A stretch of DNA of 23,281 nucleotides from JBGSYN01 sp041750975 (GTDB taxonomy: Bacteria > Pseudomonadota > Alphaproteobacteria > Geminicoccales > Geminicoccaceae). The stretch is from contig JBGSYN010000051.1 of the NCBI GenBank assembly GCA_041750975.1, positions 1 to 23,281 of the forward strand, in the 5' to 3' direction. The notes below the pieces were generated by a model. It searched no databases. It worked only from the letters and a program-made list of their open reading frames with translations, and was not told the DNA's origin. Of the stretch, positions 1-7,207 are shown piece by piece. Position 1 is the first letter of the stretch. Each line of letters starts with the position of its first letter. Position numbers and translations under genes: made by a program.

Positions 1-323
1 TCACGAGCGCGACGCCGCCGATCCGGCAAAGGATGATAACCGGTCATCGGCGAAAGCGCGCCGATCCCGAAAACAATCCCCGAAACCGACCAGCCGGCCG
101 GACCCGGACGCAAGGCAGAACGCTTCGACAGCAAAACCCGCCAATTTTACCTATTGGCGCAAGCAGAAGCTGCCGCCTCATGTCCGACCCCGCGGCCCTT
201 GATCCGACAGAGACCGGTCGAACGTTCCGGCCGCCCAATAAATCGAACTCCTCGCGTTGAGGATGGATCGGCCGATCGGCGATCCGCCGCGAGCGCAACT
301 CGACCCACACCCGCCCGATCCGG
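1..323. other. Region without a convincing gene
   Basis: No gene could be supported here. The two short overlapping reading frames on opposite strands are rich in Arg and Pro and look like no known protein. A short inverted repeat lies at 265-285 (arms GGATCG and CGATCC around a nine-base centre), 38 bases past the stop of the dehydrogenase gene that ends at 324 on the minus strand. It has no T-run and is at best a weak terminator candidate. The first bases may belong to a gene lying outside the window. Confidence 0.4.
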
Positions 324-1604
324 CTAGAGCGACCAATAGGCGAGCGAATCCGGCAGCCTTGTCGGATCGAGCGCGGATTTGACGTCGAGGATCAGAGCGT
401 TGGGTTTGAGCATGGCCGGGAGGTCGTGTTCGAAGCGCGTGCCAAAGGCGCTGTGCGGAACGGCGAGGATGAGCGCGTCGAGGTCCTCAAGGGCGTCGAG
501 GGGCCGGAGCCCGATGCCGTAGAGGGTTCGGGCGTCCTCGGCGTTGGCGTGGGGGTCGTGGATCAGGGCCTCGATGCCGAAGCTTTCGAGTTCCTCGAGG
601 ATCGAGGGCACCTGGCTGTTGCGCAGATCGGGAACGTTCTCCTTGAAGGTCAGGCCGAGCACGCCGACCCGGGCCTGTTGCGGGGCCACGCCTTGGGCGA
701 TCAGGAGCTTGACGCACTTTCTGGCGATGAAGCCCGCCATGCCGTCATTGATCCGCCGGCCGGCGAGAATGATTTCCGGATGATAGCCCAGGGCCTCGGC
801 CTTGGCCGTCAAGTAATAGGGATCGACGCCGATGCAGTGGCCGCCGACGAGGCCCGGTGCGAACGGCAAAAAATTCCATTTGGTGCGCGCGGCTGCCAGC
901 ACGTCTTGTGTGCGGAGACCGAGCCGGTCGAAAATGAGCGCGAGTTCGTTCATCAAGGCGATGTTGAGATCGCGCTGGGTGTTCTCGATTACCTTGGCGG
1001 CCTCTGCCGTCCGGATCGAGGGCGCCCGGTGCAGCCCTGCCTCGACGACCTCGCCGTAGATGAAGGCCAGGCGCTCCAGGGCTGCTTCATCGGAGGCGGC
1101 GATCACCTTGGTGATGGTCTCGAGCCGGTGCGCTGCGTCGCCCGGATTGATCCGCTCCGGCGAATAGCCGAGGGCGAAGTCCGGCCCGAGCCTGAGGCCC
1201 GAGGCCCGCTCCAGGATCGGTGCGCAGATCTCCTCGGTGACGCCCGGATAGACGGTCGATTCGAAGATCGCGAGGCCCCCCGGCCGCAGGGCGCGGCCGA
1301 CCGTTTCGCTCGCGGCCCGAAGCGGGCCCAGATCCGGCTGCCGGTTGGCGTCGATCGGGGTCGGCACGGTGACGATGAAGGCGGTGCAGCCGGCAAGGGT
1401 GGAAGCATCGGCGGTAAGATCGAGATCGGCGGCGGTCAACGCGGCGGCGTCGATCTCACCGGTCGCATCGACGCCCTGCTTGAGAGCCTCGATCCGACGT
1501 CGATCGATATCGAAGCCGATGACGCGGCCATGTGCCCGGGCCATGCCGACCGCGACCGGCAGACCGACATAGCCGAGCCCGATCACCGCAATGCGCTCGC
1601 TCAT
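324..1604 (-). CDS. UDP-N-acetylhexosamine 6-dehydrogenase (TviB/WbpO-like nucleotide sugar dehydrogenase)
   Basis: This 426-residue cytoplasmic enzyme should oxidise the C6 hydroxyl of a UDP-sugar to the uronate in two NAD+-dependent steps, supplying a precursor for surface polysaccharide. The N-terminal Rossmann fold has GLGYVG at residues 9-14. The signature ESTVYPG is near 115-121 and GYSPERINPGD near 147-157. The catalytic Cys is at about 257 in GGHCIGVDPYY. Length is normal for the family. The wording of the motifs (ESTVYPGVTEE, SPERINPGD) favours the UDP-GlcNAc/GalNAc branch (TviB, WbpO) over UDP-glucose dehydrogenase; this is inference from memory of the family. It lies 33 bases downstream of the corrinoid reactivator on the same strand and may be co-transcribed, but no functional link is obvious and no other polysaccharide gene adjoins it. 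The shine-dalgarno before the ATG is weak. Confidence 0.9.
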   Translation of the reverse strand: MSERIAVIGLGYVGLPVAVGMARAHGRVIGFDIDRRRIEALKQGVDATGEIDAAALTAADLDLTADASTLAGCTAFIVTVPTPIDANRQPDLGPLRAASETVGRALRPGGLAIFESTVYPGVTEEICAPILERASGLRLGPDFALGYSPERINPGDAAHRLETITKVIAASDEAALERLAFIYGEVVEAGLHRAPSIRTAEAAKVIENTQRDLNIALMNELALIFDRLGLRTQDVLAAARTKWNFLPFAPGLVGGHCIGVDPYYLTAKAEALGYHPEIILAGRRINDGMAGFIARKCVKLLIAQGVAPQQARVGVLGLTFKENVPDLRNSQVPSILEELESFGIEALIHDPHANAEDARTLYGIGLRPLDALEDLDALILAVPHSAFGTRFEHDLPAMLKPNALILDVKSALDPTRLPDSLAYWSL

Positions 1605-1637
1605 GGGCGACCGGCCCTGGCTCTCGCTCTCGGCACG

Positions 1638-3635
1638 TCAAACACGCCGTCGCCGCCTTGTACCCGCTTCATGGGACGGCTTGCGTTCGGGCAGGGCCAT
1701 GACCGCGGCAAGGTGCGGGAAAGGTGCCGTCTTGTGGGGAAAGGCCATGGCCGCGATGAAGTGCTCCTGAAAACGCGGCTCGACCGCCGTTTCGATCTTG
1801 GTGATGCGCCCCACCTCGCGCTCGATCTCGCGCCGTGCGGCCCGGTTCAACAACGCGATCCGCGCACCGGTGCCGGCGGCGTTGCCGGCCGAGCTGACCC
1901 TGGCCGGATCGCAATCCGGGATCAGACCCAGCGCCATCGCATAGAGCGGGTCGATCTGGCTGCCGAAGGCGCCGGCAAGGGTGATCCGTTCGACCCTGTC
2001 GATCCCGAGGCGATCCATCAACAGCCGGGCGCCGGCATAGAGGGCGGCCTTGGCGAGCTGGATCGCCCGGACGTCGTTCTGGGTGATGCAGAGCGGGTTC
2101 GGCCCCTCGGTCAGCCGGTAGCGGAAGGTGCGGCCGTCGGCCTCGATCCGCTCGGAGTGTCCCTGCAGCCTGCCGTCGATCACCCCGTCCTCGGTCAGCA
2201 CGCCCGCAAGATACATCTCCGCCAGTGCCTCGATGATGCCCGAACCGCAGATCCCCGTGATGCCGCTTCGCGTCGTCGCCCTTTCGAAGCCTTCCTCGTC
2301 GGACCAGAGATCGGAGCCGATGATCTTGAGCCGGGGCGTCAGGGTCCCTCGGTCGATCCGCACCCGCTCCACTGCCCCCGGTGCCGCCCGCTGGCCGCAG
2401 CTGATCTGCGCACCCTCGAAGGCGGGGCCCGTCGGCGAGGAGCAGGCAAGAAGGCCCTCGCGGTTGCCGAGGACGATCTCGGCATTGGTGCCGATATCGA
2501 CGATGAGCGTCATTTCGTCATTGAGGTAGGGAGTCTCCGAAAGGATGACGGCCGCGGCATCGGCGCCGACATGGCCGGCGATGCAGGGCAGCACATAGAC
2601 CCGCGCACTGTCGTTGGCGGCTGTCACTTCGATCTCGCTGGCCCAGAGCTCGAGCGCCGAATCGCTTGCCAGGGCGAAAGGGGCGCCGCCGAGCTCGCTC
2701 GGATCGATCCCCAGCAGAAGGTGGTGCATGATCGGATTGCCGGCGAACACCAGCTCGAAGATGGCGTTGGGATCGATCATCGCCTCGGCGGCGAGCTGGC
2801 CGATCAGCACATTGATCGCCTGCCGCACGATCTGGGTCATCTCGCGCAGGCCGCCCGGGTTCATCGCAATGTAGGAAACCCGGCTCATCAGATCCTCGCC
2901 GAAACGGATCTGCGGGTTCATCAGCCCGGCCGAGGCCAGCACCGCGCCGCTCGCCAGATCGCAGAGATGGGCAGCGATCGTCGTCGAGCCGATATCGAAG
3001 GCGATGCCGAAAGCCTGGTCGTGAAAGCCCGGACGCGTCGCGATGATCCGCCGGCCGTCATGGACCACGGCGGTCAGCGTCCAATCGCCCTGTCGCAGCT
3101 TCGGCTGGATCGCGGCCAACGTCTTCAGATCGATCGTGAGGTCGGCACTGCCCCATTGCCGCTGCAACGCCTCGGCCAGCCGTTCCAGATCGCCCCGGGC
3201 TCGATGCATGTCGGGCGGTTCGACCTCGACATAATAGAGACGGCAGACCGGATCGACGGCGATGTCGCGAAGCTCGGCGCGCTTGCGCACCAGCTGCTTG
3301 TGGACCTGGCTGTCGGCGGGCACGTCGATCACGACATCCCTGAGGAGCTGCGCCTGACAGGAGAGGCGGCGGGCCGCAGCCAGCGGCTTGCATTCGGCAA
3401 AGCGTGCCTCGACGGCGTTGCCTGGCGTCACGCTATTGCTGCTGCTGGTCATGCCGAGCTTGGCAAAGCTACCCTCGGCGATCTCGATCTGGCAGCGGCC
3501 GCAGAGACCGCGGCCGCCGCAGACCGAATCGATGTCGACGCCGAGGCTTCTGGCGGCGCTCAGAACCGGCGTGCCGGCGGCGAAGCGGCCGCGCTTGCCG
3601 GACGGCATGAAGACGATCAGCGGATCCTTGGCCAT
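1638..3635 (-). CDS. Corrinoid protein reactivator: 2Fe-2S ferredoxin plus ASKHA (DUF4445) domain, RACo-like
   Basis: This 665-residue protein probably uses ATP and its iron-sulfur cluster to reduce inactive Co(II) corrinoid protein to the active Co(I) form. The N-terminal ferredoxin domain has Cys39-x5-Cys45-x2-Cys48 and a fourth Cys near 93, the adrenodoxin/plant-type [2Fe-2S] spacing. A linker follows, then an ASKHA actin-fold ATPase domain with AFDIGSTT and, further on, LIVDIGTNAEI as the two phosphate loops, and GICGSGIIE-type glycine motifs. I chose the ATG at 3635. The longer frame from 3695 would add 20 unconserved residues and overlap the upstream methyltransferase gene by 41 bases; the chosen start lies 19 bases past that stop and has AAGGG upstream. 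Family knowledge: RACo and RamA-like activators serve methyl-transferring corrinoid proteins, which matches the corrinoid protein gene in this operon. Confidence 0.9.
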   Translation of the reverse strand: MAKDPLIVFMPSGKRGRFAAGTPVLSAARSLGVDIDSVCGGRGLCGRCQIEIAEGSFAKLGMTSSSNSVTPGNAVEARFAECKPLAAARRLSCQAQLLRDVVIDVPADSQVHKQLVRKRAELRDIAVDPVCRLYYVEVEPPDMHRARGDLERLAEALQRQWGSADLTIDLKTLAAIQPKLRQGDWTLTAVVHDGRRIIATRPGFHDQAFGIAFDIGSTTIAAHLCDLASGAVLASAGLMNPQIRFGEDLMSRVSYIAMNPGGLREMTQIVRQAINVLIGQLAAEAMIDPNAIFELVFAGNPIMHHLLLGIDPSELGGAPFALASDSALELWASEIEVTAANDSARVYVLPCIAGHVGADAAAVILSETPYLNDEMTLIVDIGTNAEIVLGNREGLLACSSPTGPAFEGAQISCGQRAAPGAVERVRIDRGTLTPRLKIIGSDLWSDEEGFERATTRSGITGICGSGIIEALAEMYLAGVLTEDGVIDGRLQGHSERIEADGRTFRYRLTEGPNPLCITQNDVRAIQLAKAALYAGARLLMDRLGIDRVERITLAGAFGSQIDPLYAMALGLIPDCDPARVSSAGNAAGTGARIALLNRAARREIEREVGRITKIETAVEPRFQEHFIAAMAFPHKTAPFPHLAAVMALPERKPSHEAGTRRRRRV

Positions 3636-3654
3636 GGCCCTTATCGGCGACAGA

Positions 3655-4560
3655 TCAGGCGCGGCGGCGTCGCCGCTCACGATTGCCGCGGGCACCGCCG
3701 GTATCGCCTTCGGCCGGAGGTGCCCGGAACCGCGTCAGCCAACGCCGGCAATCCCGATCCTTGCCGAGCAATGTGTCCGCCCCCATTACCGCACCCATTT
3801 CCTCGGCGTGGAGCGGGTTCATGATCGCCGAGGTCATCCCCGCCGCGGCCGCCATCGACAGGAAGGCACCGTTCATAGCGTGCCGGTTGGGCAGGCCGAA
3901 GCTGACATTCGAGGCACCGCAGATGGTGTTGACCTTGAGCTCCTCGCGCAGGCGGCGGATCAGATGGAAGGCCGATCGTCCGGCCGAAGCCATGGCCCCG
4001 ATCGGCATCACCAGGGGGTCGACCACGATGCGCGAATGATCGATGCCGAAATCGGCGGCCCGCTCGACAATTCGCCTGGCGACCTCGAAACGGATCTCGG
4101 GATCCTCGCTGATGCCGGTCTCGTCGTTCGATATAGCCACGACCGAGGCGTCGTATTTTTTCACGAGCGGCAGCACCGCTTCGAGCCGTTCGTCCTCGCC
4201 TGTCACCGAGTTGACGAGGGCCCGGCCTTGATAAACGGCGAGACCTGCCTCGAGTGCCGCCACGATCGAGCTGTCGATCGACAGCGGCAGGTCCGTCAAG
4301 GATTGTACCAGCTTGATCGTCTCGGCCAGGATCGCTGGCTCGTCGGCAAGAGGGATGCCGGCATTGACATCGAGCATCATGGCCCCGGCTTGGACCTGGG
4401 CCAGCGTGTCGGCCTCGACGCTGGAGAAGTCGCCCGACGCCATTTCCGCAGCCAGCCTCGTTCGGCCCGTCGGGTTGATCCGCTCGCCGATCACACAGAA
4501 CGGCCGCTCGAAGCCGATGACGACCTCGCGTGCTGCGGAGCTTACATGAGTCTCGGTCAT
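3655..4560 (-). CDS. Methyltetrahydrofolate:corrinoid protein methyltransferase (pterin-binding, DHPS-like TIM barrel)
   Basis: A 301-residue soluble enzyme of the pterin-binding family shared by AcsE, MtgA and the folate domain of MetH. It would move a methyl group between the corrinoid protein and tetrahydrofolate; in a demethylating pathway the direction is methyl-corrinoid to tetrahydrofolate. Visible motifs are GERINPTGR (about 25-33), MLDVNAGIP (about 62-70), the PLSIDSS strand, VNSVTGEDE, and CGASNVSFGLPNR with a following NGAFL, all typical of the barrel. The C-terminus ends in an unusual Arg-rich tail (six of the last eight residues are Arg) just before the next gene. The gene sits between the small 'virulence factor' gene (15 bases upstream) and the reactivator (19 bases downstream), clearly one operon. 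Dihydropteroate synthase itself is less likely given this context. Confidence 0.9.
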   Translation of the reverse strand: MTETHVSSAAREVVIGFERPFCVIGERINPTGRTRLAAEMASGDFSSVEADTLAQVQAGAMMLDVNAGIPLADEPAILAETIKLVQSLTDLPLSIDSSIVAALEAGLAVYQGRALVNSVTGEDERLEAVLPLVKKYDASVVAISNDETGISEDPEIRFEVARRIVERAADFGIDHSRIVVDPLVMPIGAMASAGRSAFHLIRRLREELKVNTICGASNVSFGLPNRHAMNGAFLSMAAAAGMTSAIMNPLHAEEMGAVMGADTLLGKDRDCRRWLTRFRAPPAEGDTGGARGNRERRRRRA

Positions 4561-4575
4561 CTGTGTCTTTCCGGT

Positions 4576-4893
4576 TCAGGGCGACGGCGGGTCTTCGGCG
4601 TCGAAGCCGCCATTGGCGACGATCCGGCGCAACCGCTCGAGCGTGTAGCCGGTTTCGATCCGTTGCGCACAGGCTGCAGCCGCAGCCTCATGATCGTCGC
4701 TTTCAATATCGCTGATCCGGCGTCGCCAGGCGTCGAGATAGTCGTCGCTGCCGGTGAGGCCGGTGTTCATTGCGGCCCGGTCGATCGCCTCTTGAAAGCG
4801 GTTCGGCAATTGCCGCCTGGACGATTGCCGGCCCGACTTGACGATGATCTGCGCCGGGATGTCGCGCCAGAAGACGATGATCTGCTGCGCCAT
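4576..4893 (-). CDS. Small conserved protein of the 'virulence factor' family (PF13769-like)
   Basis: A 105-residue protein beginning MAQQIIVFWRDIPAQIIVK, with a central stretch on bulky residues (FQEAIDRAAMNTG, YLDAWRR) and an acidic, Pro-rich end. I recognise it as the small family labelled 'virulence factor', whose biochemical role is unknown; the label should not be read as evidence for virulence. In many alphaproteobacteria this family sits with DUF1638, corrinoid protein and methyltetrahydrofolate methyltransferase genes (from memory), as here. The ATG at 4893 is preferred to one at 4941 because conserved sequence starts there and a GGAAA element precedes it. The first 191 bases overlap the 3' part of the DUF1638 frame, an unusually long overlap described separately. 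Confidence 0.75.
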   Translation of the reverse strand: MAQQIIVFWRDIPAQIIVKSGRQSSRRQLPNRFQEAIDRAAMNTGLTGSDDYLDAWRRRISDIESDDHEAAAAACAQRIETGYTLERLRRIVANGGFDAEDPPSP

Positions 4894-5500
4894 GCTCGTT
4901 TCCGTCAGCGAGGGCCGAAAGTGTGGTCTCAAGCCCGACATAGCCTGTCATGCAGCAGCGGTACTCCAGGCCGAGCCTGGTTGCCGCAGCCCTTGCCCGG
5001 GCGTCGAGATCGGGATCGATCGATTGCGCCAGATAGACGAGGCGCCGGTAATTGCCGAAATACAGAGGCTGCAGTTCCGGATGACGATCCAGGCCGAGAC
5101 CCTCGATGACGAGGCGATCGAAATGCCGGGCCAGGAAATCGGTTAGATAGAATGTGCCTGGCTCGCGCGCCGCAAGTTCCTCGAATGCATCGAGACCGGC
5201 AAAGAAGGCATAGCAATGCGGCCCGGCGATCCGTTCCACGCCCTCCTCGGCGAGCATCGCATCGAGCTTGCCGCCCGTACCGCAATCGCCATAGACCACG
5301 AAGATAGTGTCGAACCCGGCCCCATCTGCATGGGTCTTGGCTGCCTTGATCCTGGAACGAACCGCCTCTGGAATTCGTTCGGGACGATTATGCAGTTCCG
5401 CGGGCAGGCAGGTCAGTTCGAAATCGGCGAGGCCGTTCATCCGGATGACGGCCCGGATTTCGCGGGCCAGGGCGCCGCATGCGATCAAAAGGGTCTTCAA
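4703..5500 (-). CDS. DUF1638 protein of the corrinoid methyl-transfer operon, with a long C-terminal extension
   Basis: About 265 residues if the TTG at 5500 is used. DUF1638 proteins have no established activity but travel with cobalamin-dependent methyltransferases; a role in corrinoid or cofactor handling is inference. Conserved pieces are KTLLIACGALAREI at the start, VVYGDCGTGGKLD, GPHCYAFFAG, YLTDFLARHFDRLVIEGLGLDRHPEL, YFGNYRRLVYLAQ and CCMTGYVGLE. No ATG exists near the conserved start. The reading frame upstream to 5596 overlaps the corrinoid gene, so TTG 26 bases past that gene's stop is the best choice, although its ribosome site is poor. Conserved sequence ends near residue 200. 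The last 60 or more residues (from about 4893 down) are Arg/His-rich and overlap the next gene in another frame, so a natural overlap or a small frameshift near 4900 are both possible. Confidence 0.8.
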   Translation of the reverse strand: MKTLLIACGALAREIRAVIRMNGLADFELTCLPAELHNRPERIPEAVRSRIKAAKTHADGAGFDTIFVVYGDCGTGGKLDAMLAEEGVERIAGPHCYAFFAGLDAFEELAAREPGTFYLTDFLARHFDRLVIEGLGLDRHPELQPLYFGNYRRLVYLAQSIDPDLDARARAAATRLGLEYRCCMTGYVGLETTLSALADGNEHGAADHRLLARHPGADHRQVGPAIVQAAIAEPLSRGDRPGRNEHRPHRQRRLSRRLATPDQRY

Positions 5501-5525
5501 CGATCTCGGCCGTGCGTGCTTAGGA

Positions 5526-6230
5526 TCAGGCTGCCGGACGCTGATTGTGCTTGCGATGCATGAAGTCCTTGGCGGTCTCGACGGCAACCGCCGCATCGCG
5601 GCAATAGGCGTCGGCGCCGATGGCCTGGGCGAATGCCTCGTTCAGGGGTGCCCCACCGACGAGAACGATATAGTGGTCGCGCAGGCCGCGCTCGACCATG
5701 CTGTCGATGACCGTCTTCATATAAGGCATGGTCGTCGTCAACAGCGCCGACATGCCGAGGATATCGGGCTTGTGCTCGTCGAGTGCTGCGAAATATTTGT
5801 CGACATCGCAGTTGATCCCGATGTCGACGACGTCGAAGCCGGCGCCCTCCATCATCATCGAGACGAGATTCTTGCCGATATCGTGAATGTCGCCCTTGAC
5901 CGTGCCGATCACCATCTTGCCGACGGTCTGTGCTCCGGTTTCGGCAAGCAGCGGGCGGAGCAGGGTCATGCCGGCTTTCATGCTATTCGCGGCAAGCAGC
6001 ACTTCGGGCACGAACAAAATGCCATCGCGGAAGTCGATGCCGACGATGGTCATGCCGCCAACCAGGGCTTCCGTCAGAACTCTGTACGGGGTCCAGCCTC
6101 GCTCCAGCAGGATCTCGACGCCTTCGACCACGTCATCCTTAAGGCCGTCATAGAGATCGTCATGGATCTGCTTGACGAGTTCCTCGTCATCGAGTTCGCG
6201 AAGATTGAGATCATCGGCGTCGTCGCTCAT
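5526..6230 (-). CDS. Methyl-accepting corrinoid protein (MttC/MtgC-like, B12-binding)
   Basis: A 234-residue cobalamin-binding protein that would carry the methyl group as methyl-Co(III) between a substrate-specific methyltransferase and the tetrahydrofolate methyltransferase. Residues 1-95 form the helical cap domain (B12-binding-2), including FVPEVLLAANSMKAGM. The Rossmann-like B12 domain follows, with the base-off cobalt ligand motif DIHDIG at 114-119, so His116 is the lower axial ligand. GMSALLTTTMPYMK and VLVGGAPLNEAFAQAIGADAY complete the fold. Length matches the stand-alone corrinoid proteins of methylamine and betaine systems. It is the first gene of the minus-strand operon; GGAAAGG lies just upstream of the ATG. 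No MttB-type methyltransferase precedes it in this window, so the methyl donor cannot be named. Confidence 0.95.
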   Translation of the reverse strand: MSDDADDLNLRELDDEELVKQIHDDLYDGLKDDVVEGVEILLERGWTPYRVLTEALVGGMTIVGIDFRDGILFVPEVLLAANSMKAGMTLLRPLLAETGAQTVGKMVIGTVKGDIHDIGKNLVSMMMEGAGFDVVDIGINCDVDKYFAALDEHKPDILGMSALLTTTMPYMKTVIDSMVERGLRDHYIVLVGGAPLNEAFAQAIGADAYCRDAAVAVETAKDFMHRKHNQRPAA

Positions 6231-6460
6231 GCCAAGCCTTTCCGCACCGGCGCAGTGCCCGAAACAACGTCAGGGTTCGACCGGCTAAAGATTGTGGCCT
6301 CGGAAAGCTGTATTTCGCGCGACCTGCTATGGTGTCTTTGCGACATCAACGAATCCAAGCATATCATGAGGATGACCATTGCTCCGGCAAAATTGTTCTC
6401 CTATAAAAAGAATATATTGTATAGACATTCAACTTTAATGCTGGATTCTGGCAAGCTTCG
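6231..6460. promoter_or_regulatory. Divergent intergenic region with AT-rich segment
   Basis: This 230-base gap separates the first gene of the corrinoid operon (leftward) from the phosphatase-like gene (rightward) and must hold both promoters unless transcription reads in from elsewhere. An AT-rich stretch at about 6389-6440 stands out from the GC-rich surroundings and contains TTGTTC at 6393-6398 and TATATT at 6413-6418. The spacing is only 14 bases, so these are not a standard sigma-70 pair; shifting to TATTGT gives 16. No clear operator or riboswitch was seen. Confidence 0.3.
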
Positions 6461-7171
6461 TTGACCGACTACAGGTGCATTTATGCTGTTGGCGATGTGC
6501 ATGGACGCATCGATCTCCTGCTCGACCTCGAAGCGAAGATCCAGGCGGATGCGACCGTTCATTGCGACGGGCCGCGGGCGATTTGCTATCTTGGCGACTA
6601 TGTCGACCGGGGTCCGGATTCCGCGGCGGTTCTCGACCATCTCGGCGCACCGCCCAAGGACGGGTTTGATAGGGTCTTCCTCAAGGGCAATCACGAGCAG
6701 CGGATGATCGATTTCATGCTCGACCCTGGCGCCGGTGCTTATTGGACCAAGACCGGCGGGCGAGAAACCCTCTCGAGTTTCGGTATCGAAATCGATGACG
6801 ACCTGCAAGCCGTGGACTGGCGGCAGACCCGCAACTCACTGGTCATGGCAATCAAGGCCAATCAGTTGCGGTTTCTGATTTGCCTCGATCACAGCTTTAT
6901 CTGGCGGGATTATCTCTTCGTTCACGCAGGCATACGTCCGGGCGTGCCGCTGGCGCAGCAGGAACTCGATGATCTTCTCAATATCCGAGAGCCATTCTCG
7001 AGCAGTATCGCCGATTTCGGCTGTCGCGTCGTGCACGGTCACGACTCGCACGAAGAGCCCGAAATACGCAAAAACCGCATCAATATCGATACGAAAGCAT
7101 GGGCCAGCGGGCGCTTGACCTGCGCCGTCATCATGGAGGCCGGGGTCAGCCTCCTTTCGACCGGACACTAA
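6461..7171 (+). CDS. Metallophosphoesterase, serine/threonine phosphatase-like (PrpA/Bsu1-type)
   Basis: A 236-residue cytoplasmic calcineurin-like phosphoesterase that binds two metals. Motifs in order: GDVHG at 11-15, GDYVDRG at 45-51, GNHE at 76-79, HAGIRPG at 155-161 and HGH at 192-194, so all metal ligands are present. The C-terminal NRINIDTKAWASGRLTC is typical of the bacterial serine/threonine phosphatase group; the substrate (a phosphoprotein or small phosphate ester) cannot be read from sequence. The start is TTG at 6461; no ATG or GTG lies between it and an in-frame stop at 6422-6424, so the non-ATG start is forced unless the gene is shorter than the conserved domain allows. It is divergent from the corrinoid operon and converges on the cytochrome gene, leaving 36 bases between stops. 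Confidence 0.88.
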   Translation: MTDYRCIYAVGDVHGRIDLLLDLEAKIQADATVHCDGPRAICYLGDYVDRGPDSAAVLDHLGAPPKDGFDRVFLKGNHEQRMIDFMLDPGAGAYWTKTGGRETLSSFGIEIDDDLQAVDWRQTRNSLVMAIKANQLRFLICLDHSFIWRDYLFVHAGIRPGVPLAQQELDDLLNIREPFSSSIADFGCRVVHGHDSHEEPEIRKNRINIDTKAWASGRLTCAVIMEAGVSLLSTGH

Positions 7172-7207
7172 CCTGCAGGGCGGGGACAAGACCCGAGGTC
7201 GGCAAGC

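Noticed and set aside
265..285. Inverted repeat after the UDP-sugar dehydrogenase gene
   Set aside because: Six-base arms and no T-run; in GC-rich DNA with many GATCGGCC-like words this is expected by chance.
44..310. Small open frames on both strands in the first 310 bases
   Set aside because: Low-complexity Arg/Pro/Gly composition, mutual overlap, and no ribosome site or known family.
426..3824. A 1132-codon open frame on the plus strand
   Set aside because: It is antisense to the UDP-sugar dehydrogenase and the corrinoid reactivator, both of which have clear motifs. Its product is Gly/Asp/Arg-rich without any domain, as expected for a GC-rich antisense frame.
3388..5109. A 573-codon open frame on the plus strand
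   Set aside because: Antisense to the reactivator, folate methyltransferase and DUF1638 genes, with no recognisable domain.
5307..6464. A 385-codon plus-strand frame ending just before the phosphatase gene
   Set aside because: It mirrors the corrinoid protein gene, whose DIHDIG motif and fold are certain.
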